DNA of 64,000 nt from Saccharospirillaceae bacterium (GCA_022448365.1 JAKVCS010000003.1:1426001-1490000); one strand, 5' to 3'. Shown: positions 10,776 to 21,582, counted from the stretch's first letter. Notes: generated from the letters alone by a model not told the origin. Numbers and translations are program-made.

Positions 10776-10874
10776 GTATTTCTCCTTGAGAACAAAAGCT
10801 AATCACTTACAATTCTGTCCCTTTCGATTTGCGCTAAGCATCGTTTCAGCTATCAGCGAATAAGGACACCAGTC

Positions 10875-13502
10875 ATGGCAGCTCAGCAGCCCACAAAATC
10901 CGCCCCGAAACATACCCCTATGATGCAGCAGTACCTCCGTATCAAGGCCGATTTTCCTGACACTATTTTGTTCTATCGTATGGGCGATTTCTACGAATTG
11001 TTTTATGACGATGCTAAGAAAGCAGCTCAACTGCTGGATATTACCCTCACCGCGAGGGGTAAAAGTGGCGACGGACAACCCATTCCTATGGCCGGTGTAC
11101 CGTTTCATGCGGCTGAAAATTACGTTGCCAAACTGGTAAAACAAGGGGTTTCGGTAGCCATTGCCGAGCAGATTGGTGATCCGGCTACCGCCAAAGGGCC
11201 GGTGGAGCGGAAAGTTGTGAGAGTCCTTACTCCGGGTACGCTCACTGACGAAGCGCTGCTGGATGAGCGCAGCGACAACCTGCTGGTATCCCTGTGCAGC
11301 GATGAACAACGCCATGGTCTTGCCGTTATCGAAATCAGCTCCGGACGCTTCTCCGTTATGGAGGTTGATGGACAAGAGGCATTGGAGGCGGAGGTCGAAC
11401 GATTGCGTCCGGCTGAATTATTGTTAAATGAAGAAACGCCTTATCCGGAACAAGTCTGCGAACGCGCTGGCGCAAAACGCATGGCGCCGTGGCATTTTGA
11501 ATCGGACACCGCGCTGCGCTTACTGACTCAACAGCTGAAAACCAAAGACTTACGTGGCTTCGGCTGCGAAGGAATGAATGTCGCTATCCGTGCAGCAGGG
11601 GCATTGCTTCACTACGCCCAGGAAACCCAGCGAAACGAACTGCCACACATTCGTTCCTTGATGGTTGAACAACCGGACGATGCCATTGTTATCGACCCGG
11701 CGTCCCGCCGCAATCTGGAAATCGACATTAACCAGAAAGGCGATGATCAGCATACTCTGGCGTGGATTCTTGATAAAACCGCTACCGCCATGGGCAGTCG
11801 TTTACTGAAGCGCTGGCTAAACCGACCGATTCGTGACAAACAACAGCTACAGCAGCGTCAGTCTTTTATCGGCCAATTACTGTCGTGCTACGCCTGGGAA
11901 GATATTAACCGCGCACTGAAACAGGTGGGTGACATTGAACGCATTCTATCGCGCGTTGCTTTAGGTTCTGCCCGCCCAAGAGATCTGGCACGCCTGCGCG
12001 ATGCATACAGCGTATTGCCCGATATCCGCCTGCAACTTAAACAACTGGATACACCACTGGCAACCAATCTGCACGAACGTGTACAGGAGTTTCCCAAGTG
12101 GGTTGAACGTTTGACCAGGGCGATTATTGATAATCCTCCGGTTGTTATTCGTGATGGTGGCGTCATTGCCGAAGGCTATGATGCTGAGCTTGATGAGCTT
12201 CGCGGCCTGAGCGAAAACGCCGGAGACTTCCTGATAAAACTGGAAGAAACGGAGAAAGAACGTACCGGGCTGAACACTCTGAAGGTGGGATACAACCGGG
12301 TTCACGGTTATTACATTGAGATCAGCAAATCACAATCAGACCAGGCGCCAACAGAGTACATACGCCGCCAGACTCTGAAAAATGCTGAGCGTTTTATCAC
12401 GCCAGAACTGAAAGAGTTTGAAGACAAAGCCCTGAGTGCCAAAAGTCGCGCTCTGAGCCGTGAAAAAATGTTGTATGAAACCCTGGTACGCGATCTGGGT
12501 GACGATCTGATTGCACTCCAGGTCAGTGCCGCGGCTCTGTCTGAGCTGGATGTAATGACCAACCTGGCCGAACGAGCAGAAACTCTGCGACTGGTACAGC
12601 CAGAACTGGTTGATGAATCTGTTATGAACATCCAGCAAGGTCGCCATCCGGTGGTTGAAAACCTGATCACCGATCCGTTTGTAGCTAATAACACCGTCCT
12701 TGATCAACAACAGAGAATGCAGATCATTACTGGTCCTAATATGGGTGGTAAATCGACGTATATGCGTCAGGTCGCAGTCATCACTTTACTGGCTTACATC
12801 GGCAGTTACGTCCCGGCCGACAGCGTCAAGCTTGGTCCAATCGATCGGATTTTTACCCGCATGGGCAGTGCCGATGATGTTGCCGGTGGTCGCTCAACCT
12901 TTATGGTTGAAATGACCGAAACCGCGAATATTTTGCACAATGCCAGTGAAAACAGTCTGGTACTGATGGACGAAGTGGGCCGGGGAACCAGTACTTTTGA
13001 TGGCCTGTCTCTGGCCTGGGCGAGTGCTGCTCACCTGGCCGATACCATCAACGCGTTCACTCTGTTCGCGACGCATTACTTTGAAATGACGGGCTTGCCA
13101 GAGCATCACAACAACGTTCGTAATGTTCACCTGAAAGCCACTGAACATGATGACAAAATCATCTTTCTGCATTCTGTCGAGGAGGGACCTGCGAGTCAGA
13201 GTTACGGCTTGCAAGTCGCTCAACTGGCAGGCGTTCCGGGCACGGTCATTGATCAGGCTAAAGCTCAGCTGTTACAACTCGAACAGCAATCACCTGCGGA
13301 AGTGAACCTATCTGCGGTTTCCAGTAACACTGACGTAATTTTGCCACCAGCAATATCAGCAGATGCCGAATTTCCAATGCAAGCTGATATGTTTTCAGCA
13401 ATGCCATCGGCGGTGGAAGAAGAGCTTGGCGGGTTGAATCCTGACGATTTAACCCCCCGCCAGGCGCTTGAAGCCCTGTATAAACTGAAAGAACTTTTAT
13501 AA
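10875..13502 (+). CDS. mutS: DNA mismatch repair protein MutS
   Basis: Recognises base mismatches and starts methyl-directed or strand-directed repair with MutL. It has 875 residues, the normal length. The mismatch-binding motif [11 protein letters not shown] (Phe-x-Glu wedge) is near residue 35. The connector and lever domains are normal, Walker A is [13 protein letters not shown] near 618, Walker B and signature lie in [22 protein letters not shown], and the helix-turn-helix end carries [19 protein letters not shown], needed for tetramer formation. AAGGACACC lies in front of the ATG. It is divergent from pncC with a 99-bp shared promoter region. Confidence 0.98.
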   Translation: MAAQQPTKSAPKHTPMMQQYLRIKADFPDTILFYRMGDFYELFYDDAKKAAQLLDITLTARGKSGDGQPIPMAGVPFHAAENYVAKLVKQGVSVAIAEQIGDPATAKGPVERKVVRVLTPGTLTDEALLDERSDNLLVSLCSDEQRHGLAVIEISSGRFSVMEVDGQEALEAEVERLRPAELLLNEETPYPEQVCERAGAKRMAPWHFESDTALRLLTQQLKTKDLRGFGCEGMNVAIRAAGALLHYAQETQRNELPHIRSLMVEQPDDAIVIDPASRRNLEIDINQKGDDQHTLAWILDKTATAMGSRLLKRWLNRPIRDKQQLQQRQSFIGQLLSCYAWEDINRALKQVGDIERILSRVALGSARPRDLARLRDAYSVLPDIRLQLKQLDTPLATNLHERVQEFPKWVERLTRAIIDNPPVVIRDGGVIAEGYDAELDELRGLSENAGDFLIKLEETEKERTGLNTLKVGYNRVHGYYIEISKSQSDQAPTEYIRRQTLKNAERFITPELKEFEDKALSAKSRALSREKMLYETLVRDLGDDLIALQVSAAALSELDVMTNLAERAETLRLVQPELVDESVMNIQQGRHPVVENLITDPFVANNTVLDQQQRMQIITGPNMGGKSTYMRQVAVITLLAYIGSYVPADSVKLGPIDRIFTRMGSADDVAGGRSTFMVEMTETANILHNASENSLVLMDEVGRGTSTFDGLSLAWASAAHLADTINAFTLFATHYFEMTGLPEHHNNVRNVHLKATEHDDKIIFLHSVEEGPASQSYGLQVAQLAGVPGTVIDQAKAQLLQLEQQSPAEVNLSAVSSNTDVILPPAISADAEFPMQADMFSAMPSAVEEELGGLNPDDLTPRQALEALYKLKELL

Positions 13503-13685
13503 AAACATCTTATATGTAAAAGCCCTTTTAGAACCATAAGAAAGGATCGTATAACCCTTTTGTCTGTTCGAACGCTTGCGACTCGGACAACGGCTACCTA
13601 GAATTGCCGGCTATTATTAAAAAAAATCTGTTGAACTCATGGTTTGGCAGACAGAATAAGCGACTGATGATTAGGAGAATGCCGC

Positions 13686-14009
13686 ATGACATTTGTGGTA
13701 ACCGATAACTGCGTTAAGTGTAAGTATACCGACTGTGTGGAAGTCTGCCCGGTCGATTGTTTTTATGAAGGTCCAAACTTTCTGGTGATTCACCCAGATG
13801 AATGCATCGACTGCGCTTTGTGTGAGCCAGAATGTCCGGCTGAAGCGATTTTCTCAGAAGATGAGGTTCCCACAGGCCAGGAAAAGTACATTGAGTTAAA
13901 TGCCGAGCTGGCGGAAGAGTGGACAAATATCACCGAGCAAAAGGACCCGCTGCCGGATGCCGAAGAATGGGATGGCGTGCCCGACAAAATTGAGCATCTG
14001 GAACGATAA
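13686..14009 (+). CDS. fdxA: Seven-iron ferredoxin (3Fe-4S and 4Fe-4S)
   Basis: A 107-residue electron carrier. N-terminal cysteines [18 protein letters not shown] and the second set [12 protein letters not shown] have the spacing of one [3Fe-4S] and one [4Fe-4S] cluster, as in Azotobacter FdI and Pseudomonas FdxA. The acidic C-terminal tail (about residues 60-107) is typical. AGGAG precedes the ATG. It lies between mutS and rpoS as in Pseudomonas. Confidence 0.96.
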   Translation: MTFVVTDNCVKCKYTDCVEVCPVDCFYEGPNFLVIHPDECIDCALCEPECPAEAIFSEDEVPTGQEKYIELNAELAEEWTNITEQKDPLPDAEEWDGVPDKIEHLER

Positions 14010-14042
14010 TTCTAAGATCCCCAAGGCTGATCCACAGGCAAT

Positions 14043-14077
14043 AAAAAAGCAGAACCATCCTGGTTCTGCTTTTTTTA
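14043..14077 (+). terminator. Terminator after fdxA
   Basis: AAAAGCAGAACCA and its complement TGGTTCTGCTTTT with a 3-nt loop, followed by a T run, 33 bp past the fdxA stop. The A-rich left side gives a U run on the minus strand too, so it may also serve convergent rpoS. Confidence 0.9.
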
Positions 14078-14248
14078 GGTCATTCGAAAATCGTTTGACC
14101 CAACACCCTAAGTCCTTTTTACAACCTTCCTGGTTTTTACGCCTCCTGGCTCCCGACTCCTGTCAGGTAATATGGAGAGGAGTGTGCGGGCTCTGCTCCT
14201 TATTCGGTTTAGTGCGGCCTGAGATCACAGGCCAGACACTGGTGATGC

Positions 14249-15220
14249 TCAGGCCTCACCAAACAGAGTCATGGCATTCAGACCCTGCTTTTCCATAATC
14301 TCACGCAGACGCTTCAGGGCTTCCACCTGAATCTGACGAACACGCTCACGCGTCAGGCCAATTTCACGACCCACATCTTCCAGAGTACTGGTTTCGTAAC
14401 CGCGCAGGCCAAAGCGTCGTGACAGAACCTCACGCTGCTTTTCAGGCAGCTCTTCAATCCATTGATCCAGATTGGAATGAATATCCTGGCTTTGTAATTC
14501 CTCACTGGGGTCGGAGACACGATCATCAGCGATGGTATCGAGAATTGACTTGTCTGAGCTTGGGCCAAGAGGAGTATCAACTGACGTTACACGCTCATTC
14601 AGCTTCAGCATGCGTTTAACGTCCGCTACCGGTTTTTCAAGCAGCTCAGCGATCTCTTCTGCAGTTGGCTCATGATCCAGCTTCTGGGTCAGTTCACGAG
14701 CCGCTCGTAAGTAAACATTTAATTCTTTAACAACATGGATCGGCAGGCGGATGGTACGCGTCTGGTTCATGATGGCGCGCTCGATGGTCTGACGAATCCA
14801 CCAGGTCGCATAGGTCGAGAAGCGGAAGCCGCGCTCCGGATCGAATTTTTCGACCGCACGAATAAGGCCAAGGTTGCCTTCTTCGATCAGATCCAATAGT
14901 GACAGACCGCGATTGACGTAGCGCCGGGATATCTTAACCACCAGTCGCAAGTTACTTTCAATCATGCGGCGGCGACCCATTTCATCGCCTTTACGGGCCA
15001 GACGTGCGTAGTGCACCTCTTCTTCTGCTGACAGCAATGGCGAGAATCCGATCTCGTTCAAATACAGCTGTGTTGCGTCCAGCGCTTTGTACGATGTGTC
15101 CGCAGCAAATCGTTCGTCCGATTTGTCATTGGAATCTTCTGAGTTTGCCTCTACCAGTGCCAGAGCGTCTACATCTTCGAAAACGTCTTGTTCACGCAAT
15201 TCACGTTGTTGTGCTGCCAT
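14249..15220 (-). CDS. rpoS: RNA polymerase sigma factor RpoS
   Basis: Stationary-phase/general stress sigma factor. It has 323 residues. Region 1.2 is [20 protein letters not shown], region 2 includes [20 protein letters not shown] and the -10 reader [19 protein letters not shown], and the region 4 helix-turn-helix is [20 protein letters not shown]. The extra acidic N-terminus and the nlpD-rpoS order mark RpoS rather than RpoD. The stop overlaps the right arm of an imperfect hairpin (about 14216-14254) that could end the transcript. In relatives the main promoter lies inside nlpD. Confidence 0.97.
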   Translation of the reverse strand: MAAQQRELREQDVFEDVDALALVEANSEDSNDKSDERFAADTSYKALDATQLYLNEIGFSPLLSAEEEVHYARLARKGDEMGRRRMIESNLRLVVKISRRYVNRGLSLLDLIEEGNLGLIRAVEKFDPERGFRFSTYATWWIRQTIERAIMNQTRTIRLPIHVVKELNVYLRAARELTQKLDHEPTAEEIAELLEKPVADVKRMLKLNERVTSVDTPLGPSSDKSILDTIADDRVSDPSEELQSQDIHSNLDQWIEELPEKQREVLSRRFGLRGYETSTLEDVGREIGLTRERVRQIQVEALKRLREIMEKQGLNAMTLFGEA

Positions 15221-15326
15221 GTCATTACCCGCCTTGTTAGTGATCGTCCTGAACCTGAACCGAAACAGGTTTCGTACCAGAACGATTAATTATTTTTTAT
15301 CCGCTCTGGTCCGGTTATCGGACGTA

Positions 15327-16100
15327 TTACCCAGGGTGTTTGGGTAAATGGTTGAGCGGATCAACCGGCTTGCCATTTTTTCGGATCTCAAAGTGAAGTT
15401 TCACTTTGTCGGTACCAGTAGATCCTATTTCGGCAATCTTCTGGCCAGCTTTAACAACGTCTTGTTCACTGACCACAATGCGACTGGTGTGGGCGTAAGC
15501 GCTCAGGTACGTGTCGTTATGTTTAACGATGACTAAGTTACCGTAACCGCGTAAGCCCCGACCCGCGTAAACCACGGTGCCAGCCGCTGCTGCCAAAACA
15601 GATTCTCCCAAAGACCCGGCGATATCAATCCCCTTGTTGACGGGCTTTCTGGTCGAAAAACGACCAATTAAACGACCGTTCACAGGCCATTTCCAGTCAG
15701 CAGAGGTCGTTACCACTGCCTTTGTTGGCGACTTATGACCGTTTTTAGGTTTTACCTTAGGACGAACTTTGTTTGTAACGGGTTGTTTTGACGTTTTTCC
15801 GACAGTCGGCCTTTTGGCTAGGGCAACTGGCTTAGGCTCGAAATCAATGTCAATTTTCTGACCTGGATAGATGGTATAAGGCTTAGAAATCGAGTTAGCG
15901 TTTGCTAACTGTCGGACATCTAGTCCGTAGCGCCAGGCTATAGAAAACAGGGTTTCCCCTTTACTTACACGATGGAAACCTGACGGCATTCGTTCTTTAC
16001 TGAACTTTCCTTCAACTGATACAAAATCTCGGCTGGAGATACACCCTGTTACGAGTGTAACTAACATGACTAATATGACAGGGGCCGTTATTTTCATCAT
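15327..16100 (-). CDS. nlpD: NlpD-type lipoprotein, LysM plus degenerate M23 domain
   Basis: An outer-membrane lipoprotein that activates cell-wall amidases at division. The lipobox is LVTGC (Cys near residue 20), a LysM domain follows (HRVSKGETLFSIAWRYGLDV), then a basic Pro/Lys linker and a C-terminal peptidase M23/LytM domain. The zinc ligands are replaced (NKGID instead of H-x3-D, KLHFEI instead of H-x-H), as in E. coli NlpD/EnvC, so it should be an activator, not an enzyme. It has 257 residues, shorter than E. coli NlpD (379). It lies directly before rpoS on the same strand. Confidence 0.92.
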   Translation of the reverse strand: MMKITAPVILVMLVTLVTGCISSRDFVSVEGKFSKERMPSGFHRVSKGETLFSIAWRYGLDVRQLANANSISKPYTIYPGQKIDIDFEPKPVALAKRPTVGKTSKQPVTNKVRPKVKPKNGHKSPTKAVVTTSADWKWPVNGRLIGRFSTRKPVNKGIDIAGSLGESVLAAAAGTVVYAGRGLRGYGNLVIVKHNDTYLSAYAHTSRIVVSEQDVVKAGQKIAEIGSTGTDKVKLHFEIRKNGKPVDPLNHLPKHPG

Positions 16101-16282
16101 TGCCTACAGATGGTTGTTTTTTGACACTCAAAAATGACAGCTTTTTGAGTAGCTGAGTATTAACGCTTCCTTTTAACCTTTTGAATCTAAAACCAATTTT
16201 TATATTCCAAAGCTATCTAAGAAAAACGATTTTTTTTACGCTGTTATCGCTTGAACACGCTATTCATACGCTCAGATACAAA

Positions 16283-16309
16283 AAAGCGGCAATTGTCACT
16301 TGCCGCTTT
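16283..16309 (-). terminator. Terminator after the DUF368 gene
   Basis: AAAGCGGCAA (16283-16292) and TTGCCGCTTT (16300-16309) form a perfect stem with a 7-nt loop. Read on the minus strand it is followed by a T run, about 50 bp past the DUF368 stop. Confidence 0.9.
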
Positions 16310-16360
16310 CAATATTTACTGAACACTCGTTTGTGTATTTAACCAACAAGTGCTACTCCA

Positions 16361-17263
16361 TTATTTACCACGGCTGGCCACTTTTTCCATAAGCAAGACC
16401 ATGACAGCCCCGGTTATCATCAAAAAAACAGCGCCGATAAGCATGTCAGATTGCTGCCCGAGCGGCAAAATATTGTCCTGAATAAAAGGAACCTGCTGCC
16501 CTTTTGAGTTCATACGGGTACTGATTGTCTCTTTCCAGGGCCAGACTTTCACTAACGATCCCAGCATAAAGCCGGTCAGAAGTGCAAACATAAGGTCTTT
16601 GTAATGATGCAGACACCAGCTAAGAAAGCGTGAAAACACCAGCAGACCAACACCCGCACCCGCCGCAAATACCGACATAATCCCAAGATCCAGCGCTTTG
16701 ACAGCCCCCAGAACCGGTTCATACAGGCCCATCAGCAACAGAATGAAGCTACCTGAAATCCCGGGCAGAATCATCGCACAAATAGCGATGCTACCGGCGC
16801 CAAAGATAATCAGAGCAGTGGGAGTAACCGATGACGGCGATGCCAGGCTGATGCCCGCAGCGATCATTATACCGAGCAGCAGCGTTGCAACTTTAGCAAT
16901 ATTCCAGCCTTGTATCTCTTTACCTATATGCCAGCTTGAAGCCAGGATAAGACCAAAGAAAAATGACCACAGCAGCTCTGGCTGAGTCAGCAATAAGTGG
17001 TGCAATACCTTCGCCAGAGAGAGCAAGGCCAACAAAATACCACTCCCGAGCACAAGTAAAAAAGTACCATTGATCGAATGCCAGGCTGCTGCGGGCCCTT
17101 CCTTAAACAGCGTGCGAACAGCTTCCAGATTAATACTTTTAATTGAGTCCAACAGTTCTGTGTAAATGCCGGTAATAAATGCGATGGTTCCACCAGACAC
17201 ACCAGGAACAACATCCGCTGCCCCCATGGCAATGCCCTTAAGAAACAACCAAAGGTGTTTCAT
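16361..17263 (-). CDS. DUF368 membrane protein, PopT-like undecaprenyl-phosphate translocase
   Basis: A 300-residue polytopic inner-membrane protein with about eight to ten hydrophobic helices. The family signature is at the N-terminus (AMGAADVVPGVSGGTIAFITG) and is repeated in the second half (MILPGISGSFILLLMGLYEPVL), an inverted-repeat style of transporter. DUF368 proteins (PopT) were shown in Vibrio cholerae and Gram-positive bacteria to return undecaprenyl phosphate across the membrane, with DedA/UptA as the alternative. That role is inferred here from family membership. It sits between nlpD and pcm with its own terminator. This gene is not at this place in Pseudomonas. Confidence 0.88.
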   Translation of the reverse strand: MKHLWLFLKGIAMGAADVVPGVSGGTIAFITGIYTELLDSIKSINLEAVRTLFKEGPAAAWHSINGTFLLVLGSGILLALLSLAKVLHHLLLTQPELLWSFFFGLILASSWHIGKEIQGWNIAKVATLLLGIMIAAGISLASPSSVTPTALIIFGAGSIAICAMILPGISGSFILLLMGLYEPVLGAVKALDLGIMSVFAAGAGVGLLVFSRFLSWCLHHYKDLMFALLTGFMLGSLVKVWPWKETISTRMNSKGQQVPFIQDNILPLGQQSDMLIGAVFLMITGAVMVLLMEKVASRGK

Positions 17264-17313
17264 AGCGTTTCCTTTATTGAGAAGTAATAAATTGTTTGGT
17301 TGGCCACTGAGGA

Positions 17314-17946
17314 TTAGCGCTGTACGCCGGATAAAAACGGAACAAAGCGCGCAGGCTCCAGTACCTTTCGGGAAAAATGATCGCCACGACGGGTAATCAG
17401 CACCAGTTTTTGTTCTTCGCTGCCGACAGGTAGCACCATACGGCCACCATCCGCCAACTGATCGAGCAGTGATTGCGGCACTTCTTCCGGAGCCGCGGCT
17501 GCCAGAATGGCATCATAGGGACCATGCTGCGGCCAGCCCCAGGTACCGTCCGAGAGTGCCAGCGTAACATTACTCATTTGTAACGCCTCGATACGCTGGC
17601 AGGCTTTATTGTGCAATACTTCGATGCGCTCCACACTGAACAGACGCTCGACCAGAGGGCTCAGTACCGCCGTCTGGTAACCCGAGCCGGTACCAATCTC
17701 CAGTACCTTGCCTAAGGAGCCAGCTGCCAGCAAAACCTCTGTCATGCGGGCAACGGTATAAGGCTGTGAGATGGTTTGACCGTTGCCAATCGGCAAGGCA
17801 GTGTCCTCATAAGCACGATGAGCCAGTGCCTCATCCACAAAAAAGTGTCGTGGGGTTCGGGCTATGACGTCCAGCACGGCATCATTTTTAATTCCCGACT
17901 GACGCAAACGCTCAACCAAACGGTTGCGGGTACGTTGCGATGTCAT
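17314..17946 (-). CDS. pcm: Protein-L-isoaspartate O-methyltransferase
   Basis: Methylates isoaspartyl residues to repair aged proteins. I chose ATG 17946 because the protein then starts [15 protein letters not shown] as in relatives and has 210 residues, the family length; a GTG at 17976 would add ten residues. The substrate loop [16 protein letters not shown] and the SAM-binding motif [15 protein letters not shown] are visible. It follows surE closely on the same strand, the usual surE-pcm pairing linked to stationary-phase survival near nlpD and rpoS. Confidence 0.96.
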   Translation of the reverse strand: MTSQRTRNRLVERLRQSGIKNDAVLDVIARTPRHFFVDEALAHRAYEDTALPIGNGQTISQPYTVARMTEVLLAAGSLGKVLEIGTGSGYQTAVLSPLVERLFSVERIEVLHNKACQRIEALQMSNVTLALSDGTWGWPQHGPYDAILAAAAPEEVPQSLLDQLADGGRMVLPVGSEEQKLVLITRRGDHFSRKVLEPARFVPFLSGVQR

Positions 17947-17984
17947 GCCAATACCGGCGAAATATTGCTCGTTCACTGCCTATC

Positions 17985-18737
17985 TCACTCGCGGATCAGA
18001 TCCTGGAAATATGGTTCAACGTCAGACTGAACAGCGTGCAGTGTCATGTCCATATGAATGATGCTGACAGACACTTTACCTTGTTCAATCGCATAAAAAT
18101 CGGTCCCTTCTGTAGCATCAGCAACATCACCAGCGGCTGAAATCCAGTAACATTCCTTGCCGCGCGGATTGGTGGTGAGCACCGGGTTTGCTGATCGCTG
18201 ACGATGACCCAAGCGGGTAATAGCGTAACCATTAAGCTGCGCAAACGGACGGTCAGGCACGTTGATATTGATCACCGAATTGGCCGGTAGATTCAGTTTT
18301 TCAATACGTGGAAGTAAGTCGATTACAACCTGGGCTGCCGTAGCAAAGTGCTGTTTCCCCACCAGGGAAACGGCAATGGGTGTTTTGTCGAGAAAGCGAC
18401 CTTCCATCGCGGCCGCCACGGTGCCCGAGTATAGAACGTCGTCTCCCAGGTTAGCACCGGCATTAATGCCGGAGATCACACGTTCGCATTCGCCATCAAA
18501 AAATGCATTCACTCCCAGATGAACACAATCTGCTGGCGTGCCGTTAACGCTGATAAAACCATTGTCGAGATCAATCGGATGTAATGGACGATCCAGCGTT
18601 AATGAATTACTGGCGCCACTGCGATCACGGTCAGGTGCAACCACACTAATCTGATGACCCTGCTCAACCAGTGCCTGGGCCAGCGTTTGCAGGCCTGGGG
18701 CGTGTACACCATCATCATTGGAGAGCATCAGTTTCAT
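17985..18737 (-). CDS. surE: 5'/3'-nucleotidase SurE
   Basis: A metal-dependent nucleoside monophosphate and short polyphosphate phosphatase. It begins MKLMLSNDDGVHAPG, with the metal-binding Asp pair in SNDDG, then DRSGASNSLTLDRPL and the conserved SGINAGANLGDDVLYSGTVA. It has 250 residues, the family length. The start is ATG 18737; a TTG two codons upstream has no support. The gene is packed between truD (14 bp) and pcm. Confidence 0.97.
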   Translation of the reverse strand: MKLMLSNDDGVHAPGLQTLAQALVEQGHQISVVAPDRDRSGASNSLTLDRPLHPIDLDNGFISVNGTPADCVHLGVNAFFDGECERVISGINAGANLGDDVLYSGTVAAAMEGRFLDKTPIAVSLVGKQHFATAAQVVIDLLPRIEKLNLPANSVININVPDRPFAQLNGYAITRLGHRQRSANPVLTTNPRGKECYWISAAGDVADATEGTDFYAIEQGKVSVSIIHMDMTLHAVQSDVEPYFQDLIRE

Positions 18738-18751
18738 GGTCAATTCCGGGT

Positions 18752-19873
18752 CTAAAGCGATTGATTGTTGGTTTGCGACGCAGCGTCAGTTTGCCAAACC
18801 GGTGTTCGCTCCCGTGGAGATAACAACTCACGAATGACAGAAGTGGCATAATACCCACTTGGCAAAGAAAAACAGAGCGTTAAATCTTCGCCGCTGCTGC
18901 CCTGCCAGGCCGGGTCATCGCTGGCAGCCATCTGTGGATCGGAATCAGACCATTGCCAGGCCAGGTTATCCACCCCTGCAATCAGGGCACGACGTTCCTG
19001 ATTCAAACCTCTGTGCTCCAACCCTTCACAGATATCGGCATACAGGCTGGCCACTTCCGTTTCCAGCGACAGTACCTCGCCACTGGTCTGCAACCGGCCT
19101 CGCCCCCACAGTGGCGCAGTGGCAATTGGCTGACCATTCAGCTGTTGATCCGCGGCAATGTCGCCTTCCAACATCAGCGATTGAGTCTGCCGGTTAATGC
19201 GGGCAGCAACCACTTCATTAAAAATCAGCGAACGCGCCGCTGACAGATAAATACTTTTCTTACTGCGGTTTTTAACCTGTATCTCACCGCTCAACATCTG
19301 ACGTGACGCCTCGATATTGCCGCCGTTATGACCGAAGCGCTGCTCTCCAAAGTAGTTGGGGACGCCGCTTTGTTTAACAAATTCCAGATTTCGTTCCAGC
19401 GCCGCTTTATCGCCACCCTCCTGGTAACCGATATCGCGCAGCCGGATTTCAAAACGGTTACCGAGCAACTCTCCACGCCGTAACTTTTTCGAATGACGAC
19501 GCACCTGCAGGACTTTGATTTGTTCGCCGTCCTGGTTCTTTTCAACAGCAGAAAAATCCGGTTCGCCATTGGGCAAGCGCACCAAGGGTAAATAAATGCT
19601 GAACCATTGACGGGTAATCGCATGGCGGTCTTTCAATCCGGCATAACCGATATCCATTTCTTTTACGCCAACCAACTCGGCAAGTTGCTTGGCAATCCAG
19701 CCCGTGTTGACACCGTTTTTTTCAATTTCAAGCCAGATGTGTTCACCCTCGCCACAAGGCAGCACCTGCGGAATCTCGACCACACAAAAATCCTGGTTAT
19801 GGCATTTCAGCCAACCGGTTGCACCAGTTTGTGGGTATAACCTTGGCCAAGCGGGTAATGCAGATTCAGTCAT
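18752..19873 (-). CDS. truD: tRNA pseudouridine(13) synthase TruD
   Basis: Makes pseudouridine 13 in tRNA-Glu. The 373-residue protein contains the TruD catalytic motif GYAGLKDRHAITRQWFS with the nucleophilic Asp, then VPNYFGEQRFGHNGGN and the family RSLIFNEVVAARI. The inserted TRUD domain in the middle is present. It lies in the ispF-truD-surE-pcm run, with 16 bp between ispF and truD. Confidence 0.97.
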   Translation of the reverse strand: MTESALPAWPRLYPQTGATGWLKCHNQDFCVVEIPQVLPCGEGEHIWLEIEKNGVNTGWIAKQLAELVGVKEMDIGYAGLKDRHAITRQWFSIYLPLVRLPNGEPDFSAVEKNQDGEQIKVLQVRRHSKKLRRGELLGNRFEIRLRDIGYQEGGDKAALERNLEFVKQSGVPNYFGEQRFGHNGGNIEASRQMLSGEIQVKNRSKKSIYLSAARSLIFNEVVAARINRQTQSLMLEGDIAADQQLNGQPIATAPLWGRGRLQTSGEVLSLETEVASLYADICEGLEHRGLNQERRALIAGVDNLAWQWSDSDPQMAASDDPAWQGSSGEDLTLCFSLPSGYYATSVIRELLSPRERTPVWQTDAASQTNNQSL

Positions 19874-19889
19874 TCAATCAATTCTTTGT

Positions 19890-20366
19890 TTATTCTGCCG
19901 CTAATAGCAGCGCAATCGCATGGGTTGAGATGCCTTCTTTGCGACCTTCAAAACCCAACTTTTCAGTGGTGGTCGCTTTTACGTTGACATCATCAAGGCG
20001 CACATTCAGGTCAGCGGCGATGTTCTCTCGCATCGCCTGTATGTGCGGTGCCATCTTCGGTGCTTGAGCAACAATGGTAATATCGACGTTTGAAATACGG
20101 TAACCCTTATCACGAATCAAGCCGACAACATGGCGCAGTAACACCCGGCTGTCGGCTCCAGCGTAAGCATCGTCAGTATCCGGGAAGTGCTTACCGATAT
20201 CGCCCAATGCTGCAGCCCCCAGCAACGCATCGGACAGTGCGTGCAGTGCTACGTCACCATCAGAATGTGCGAGCAGGCCTTTCTCATAAGGAATCTGAAC
20301 ACCACCGAGGGTAACAAACTCACCTTCGCCAAATTTGTGAACATCAAAGCCGTGGCCAATACGCAT
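19890..20366 (-). CDS. ispF: 2-C-methyl-D-erythritol 2,4-cyclodiphosphate synthase
   Basis: Fifth step of the MEP isoprenoid pathway. The 158-residue protein has the N-terminal metal motif [11 protein letters not shown] (Asp/His ligands), the loop [20 protein letters not shown] with the third His, and the C-terminal [16 protein letters not shown]. Length matches the trimeric enzyme. It is downstream of ispD, separated by a short tandem repeat. Confidence 0.97.
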   Translation of the reverse strand: MRIGHGFDVHKFGEGEFVTLGGVQIPYEKGLLAHSDGDVALHALSDALLGAAALGDIGKHFPDTDDAYAGADSRVLLRHVVGLIRDKGYRISNVDITIVAQAPKMAPHIQAMRENIAADLNVRLDDVNVKATTTEKLGFEGRKEGISTHAIALLLAAE

Positions 20367-20420
20367 AATCTGATCTCAGTGTTTAATTAATGTAAAACGG
20401 TAAGCGCCACCCAACACAAA

Positions 20421-20471
20421 ACTCACGTCTGGATAAAACTCACGTCTGGATAAAACTAACGCCGGGATAAA
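20421..20471. repeat. Three 17-bp tandem copies spanning the ispD stop
   Basis: Two identical 17-bp units (20421-20437 and 20438-20454) are followed by a diverged third unit (20455-20471) that contains the ispD stop codon. The unit appears to have been copied outward from the last codons of ispD. Confidence 0.8.
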
Positions 20472-21208
20472 AACAACTCGGCTAGCGCCAGATCTTCCGG
20501 ACGGGTCACTTTAATATTGTCAGCCCGGCCTTCAACCAATAACGGTAATTGTTGTATCTGCTCCAGCGCGGACGCTTCATCAGTTACTTCCCGTTTATTC
20601 TGTAAACAGTATTCCAATGCCTGTTTTAATTCGGCATAACGAAATACCTGTGGTGTTAACGCATGCCATAATTGCTCACGTTCAACCGTATGATCAATCG
20701 TAACCGTACCATCCTGCTGTTTGATACCACGCTTCATGGTATCGCGGGTCGGTGACGCTAAGATGGCACCACACACAGCGTTATTGTCCGCTGATGAATT
20801 TTCCAGCGCCATAAACAGTGCATCTAAATCAGAATGACGTAAACAAGGTCGGGCAACATCATGCACCGCTACCCAGTCATCCGAAGCAGCAATGCCTTCC
20901 AGCGCTTTTAAGCCGTTTAATACGGAGTAACATCGCTCGCTGCCCCCGTCTGCCTGAATAATCCGAGAGTCACTGGCGAAAGTGCTTTCCGGCCAGTATG
21001 GGTCACCTGGCGATAACACCAGCACCAATTGCTCAAACTTCGGATAACTCAGCATCACCTGCAGCGTATGGTCCATTAAGAACTGACCGTGCAACGACAG
21101 ATATTGTTTAGGACGATCGGCCTGCATGCGGCTGCCAACACCCGCGGCCGGTAAAATAGGCCAGAACTTTGGAGAGTCAGTGTGTGGTAGGGAGGTACTG
21201 GAGGTCAT
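20456..21208 (-). CDS. ispD: 2-C-methyl-D-erythritol 4-phosphate cytidylyltransferase
   Basis: Third step of the MEP pathway, joining CTP and MEP. The 250-residue protein has the nucleotide-binding start PAAGVGSRMQADRPKQYL, the conserved VAVHDVARPC, TRDTMKR and the C-terminal TDEASALE and VTRPEDLALAE. An N-terminal extension of about 15 residues precedes the family start. It overlaps ftsB by four bases, so the two are translationally coupled; the ftsB-ispD-ispF order is conserved in this class. Confidence 0.96.
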   Translation of the reverse strand: MTSSTSLPHTDSPKFWPILPAAGVGSRMQADRPKQYLSLHGQFLMDHTLQVMLSYPKFEQLVLVLSPGDPYWPESTFASDSRIIQADGGSERCYSVLNGLKALEGIAASDDWVAVHDVARPCLRHSDLDALFMALENSSADNNAVCGAILASPTRDTMKRGIKQQDGTVTIDHTVEREQLWHALTPQVFRYAELKQALEYCLQNKREVTDEASALEQIQQLPLLVEGRADNIKVTRPEDLALAELFLSRR

Positions 21209-21492
21209 TTTTTCGCAGGATCAACAAATAGAATAAAGGTCTCACCCTCGCGCACCAAACCCAAATCTTCGCGCGCTTTTTCTTCGAGAATTTCGTTACC
21301 ACTTTTCAGGTCTTTCACTTCAGCTAATAACGAATCATTCTGATCTTGCTGGACGTCGTTGTCTTGTTGCAGCCGTTCAATTTCCTGCTGCAATGTTTCA
21401 CTGGCAATCAGGCCCGTATCATCAAACCATAAACGATATAAAAGGATCAGCAATAAAGCTGCCGGGATCAGTGTGTAAATCAACCAACGCAT
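21205..21492 (-). CDS. ftsB: Cell division protein FtsB
   Basis: A bitopic divisome protein that forms a complex with FtsL and FtsQ. It has 95 residues: one N-terminal transmembrane helix (about residues 4-21), then a coiled coil (TLQQEIERLQQDNDVQQDQN) and the conserved C-terminal EEKAREDLGLVREGETFILF. Its stop overlaps the ispD start. It lies downstream of eno, as in Pseudomonas and E. coli relatives. Confidence 0.95.
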   Translation of the reverse strand: MRWLIYTLIPAALLLILLYRLWFDDTGLIASETLQQEIERLQQDNDVQQDQNDSLLAEVKDLKSGNEILEEKAREDLGLVREGETFILFVDPAKK

Positions 21493-21582
21493 AAGCCCTC
21501 CTTTTTGTTATTTTTCGCTGACACCTCAGTTTGAATATCCAAACGTCAGCAAGGCCGTTGTCGCTTTGCAAAAAAATCTCAG

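Noticed and set aside
10803..11375. 190-codon frame antisense to mutS
   Set aside because: It lies within a well-conserved gene and shows no domain; the mutS codon pattern explains it.
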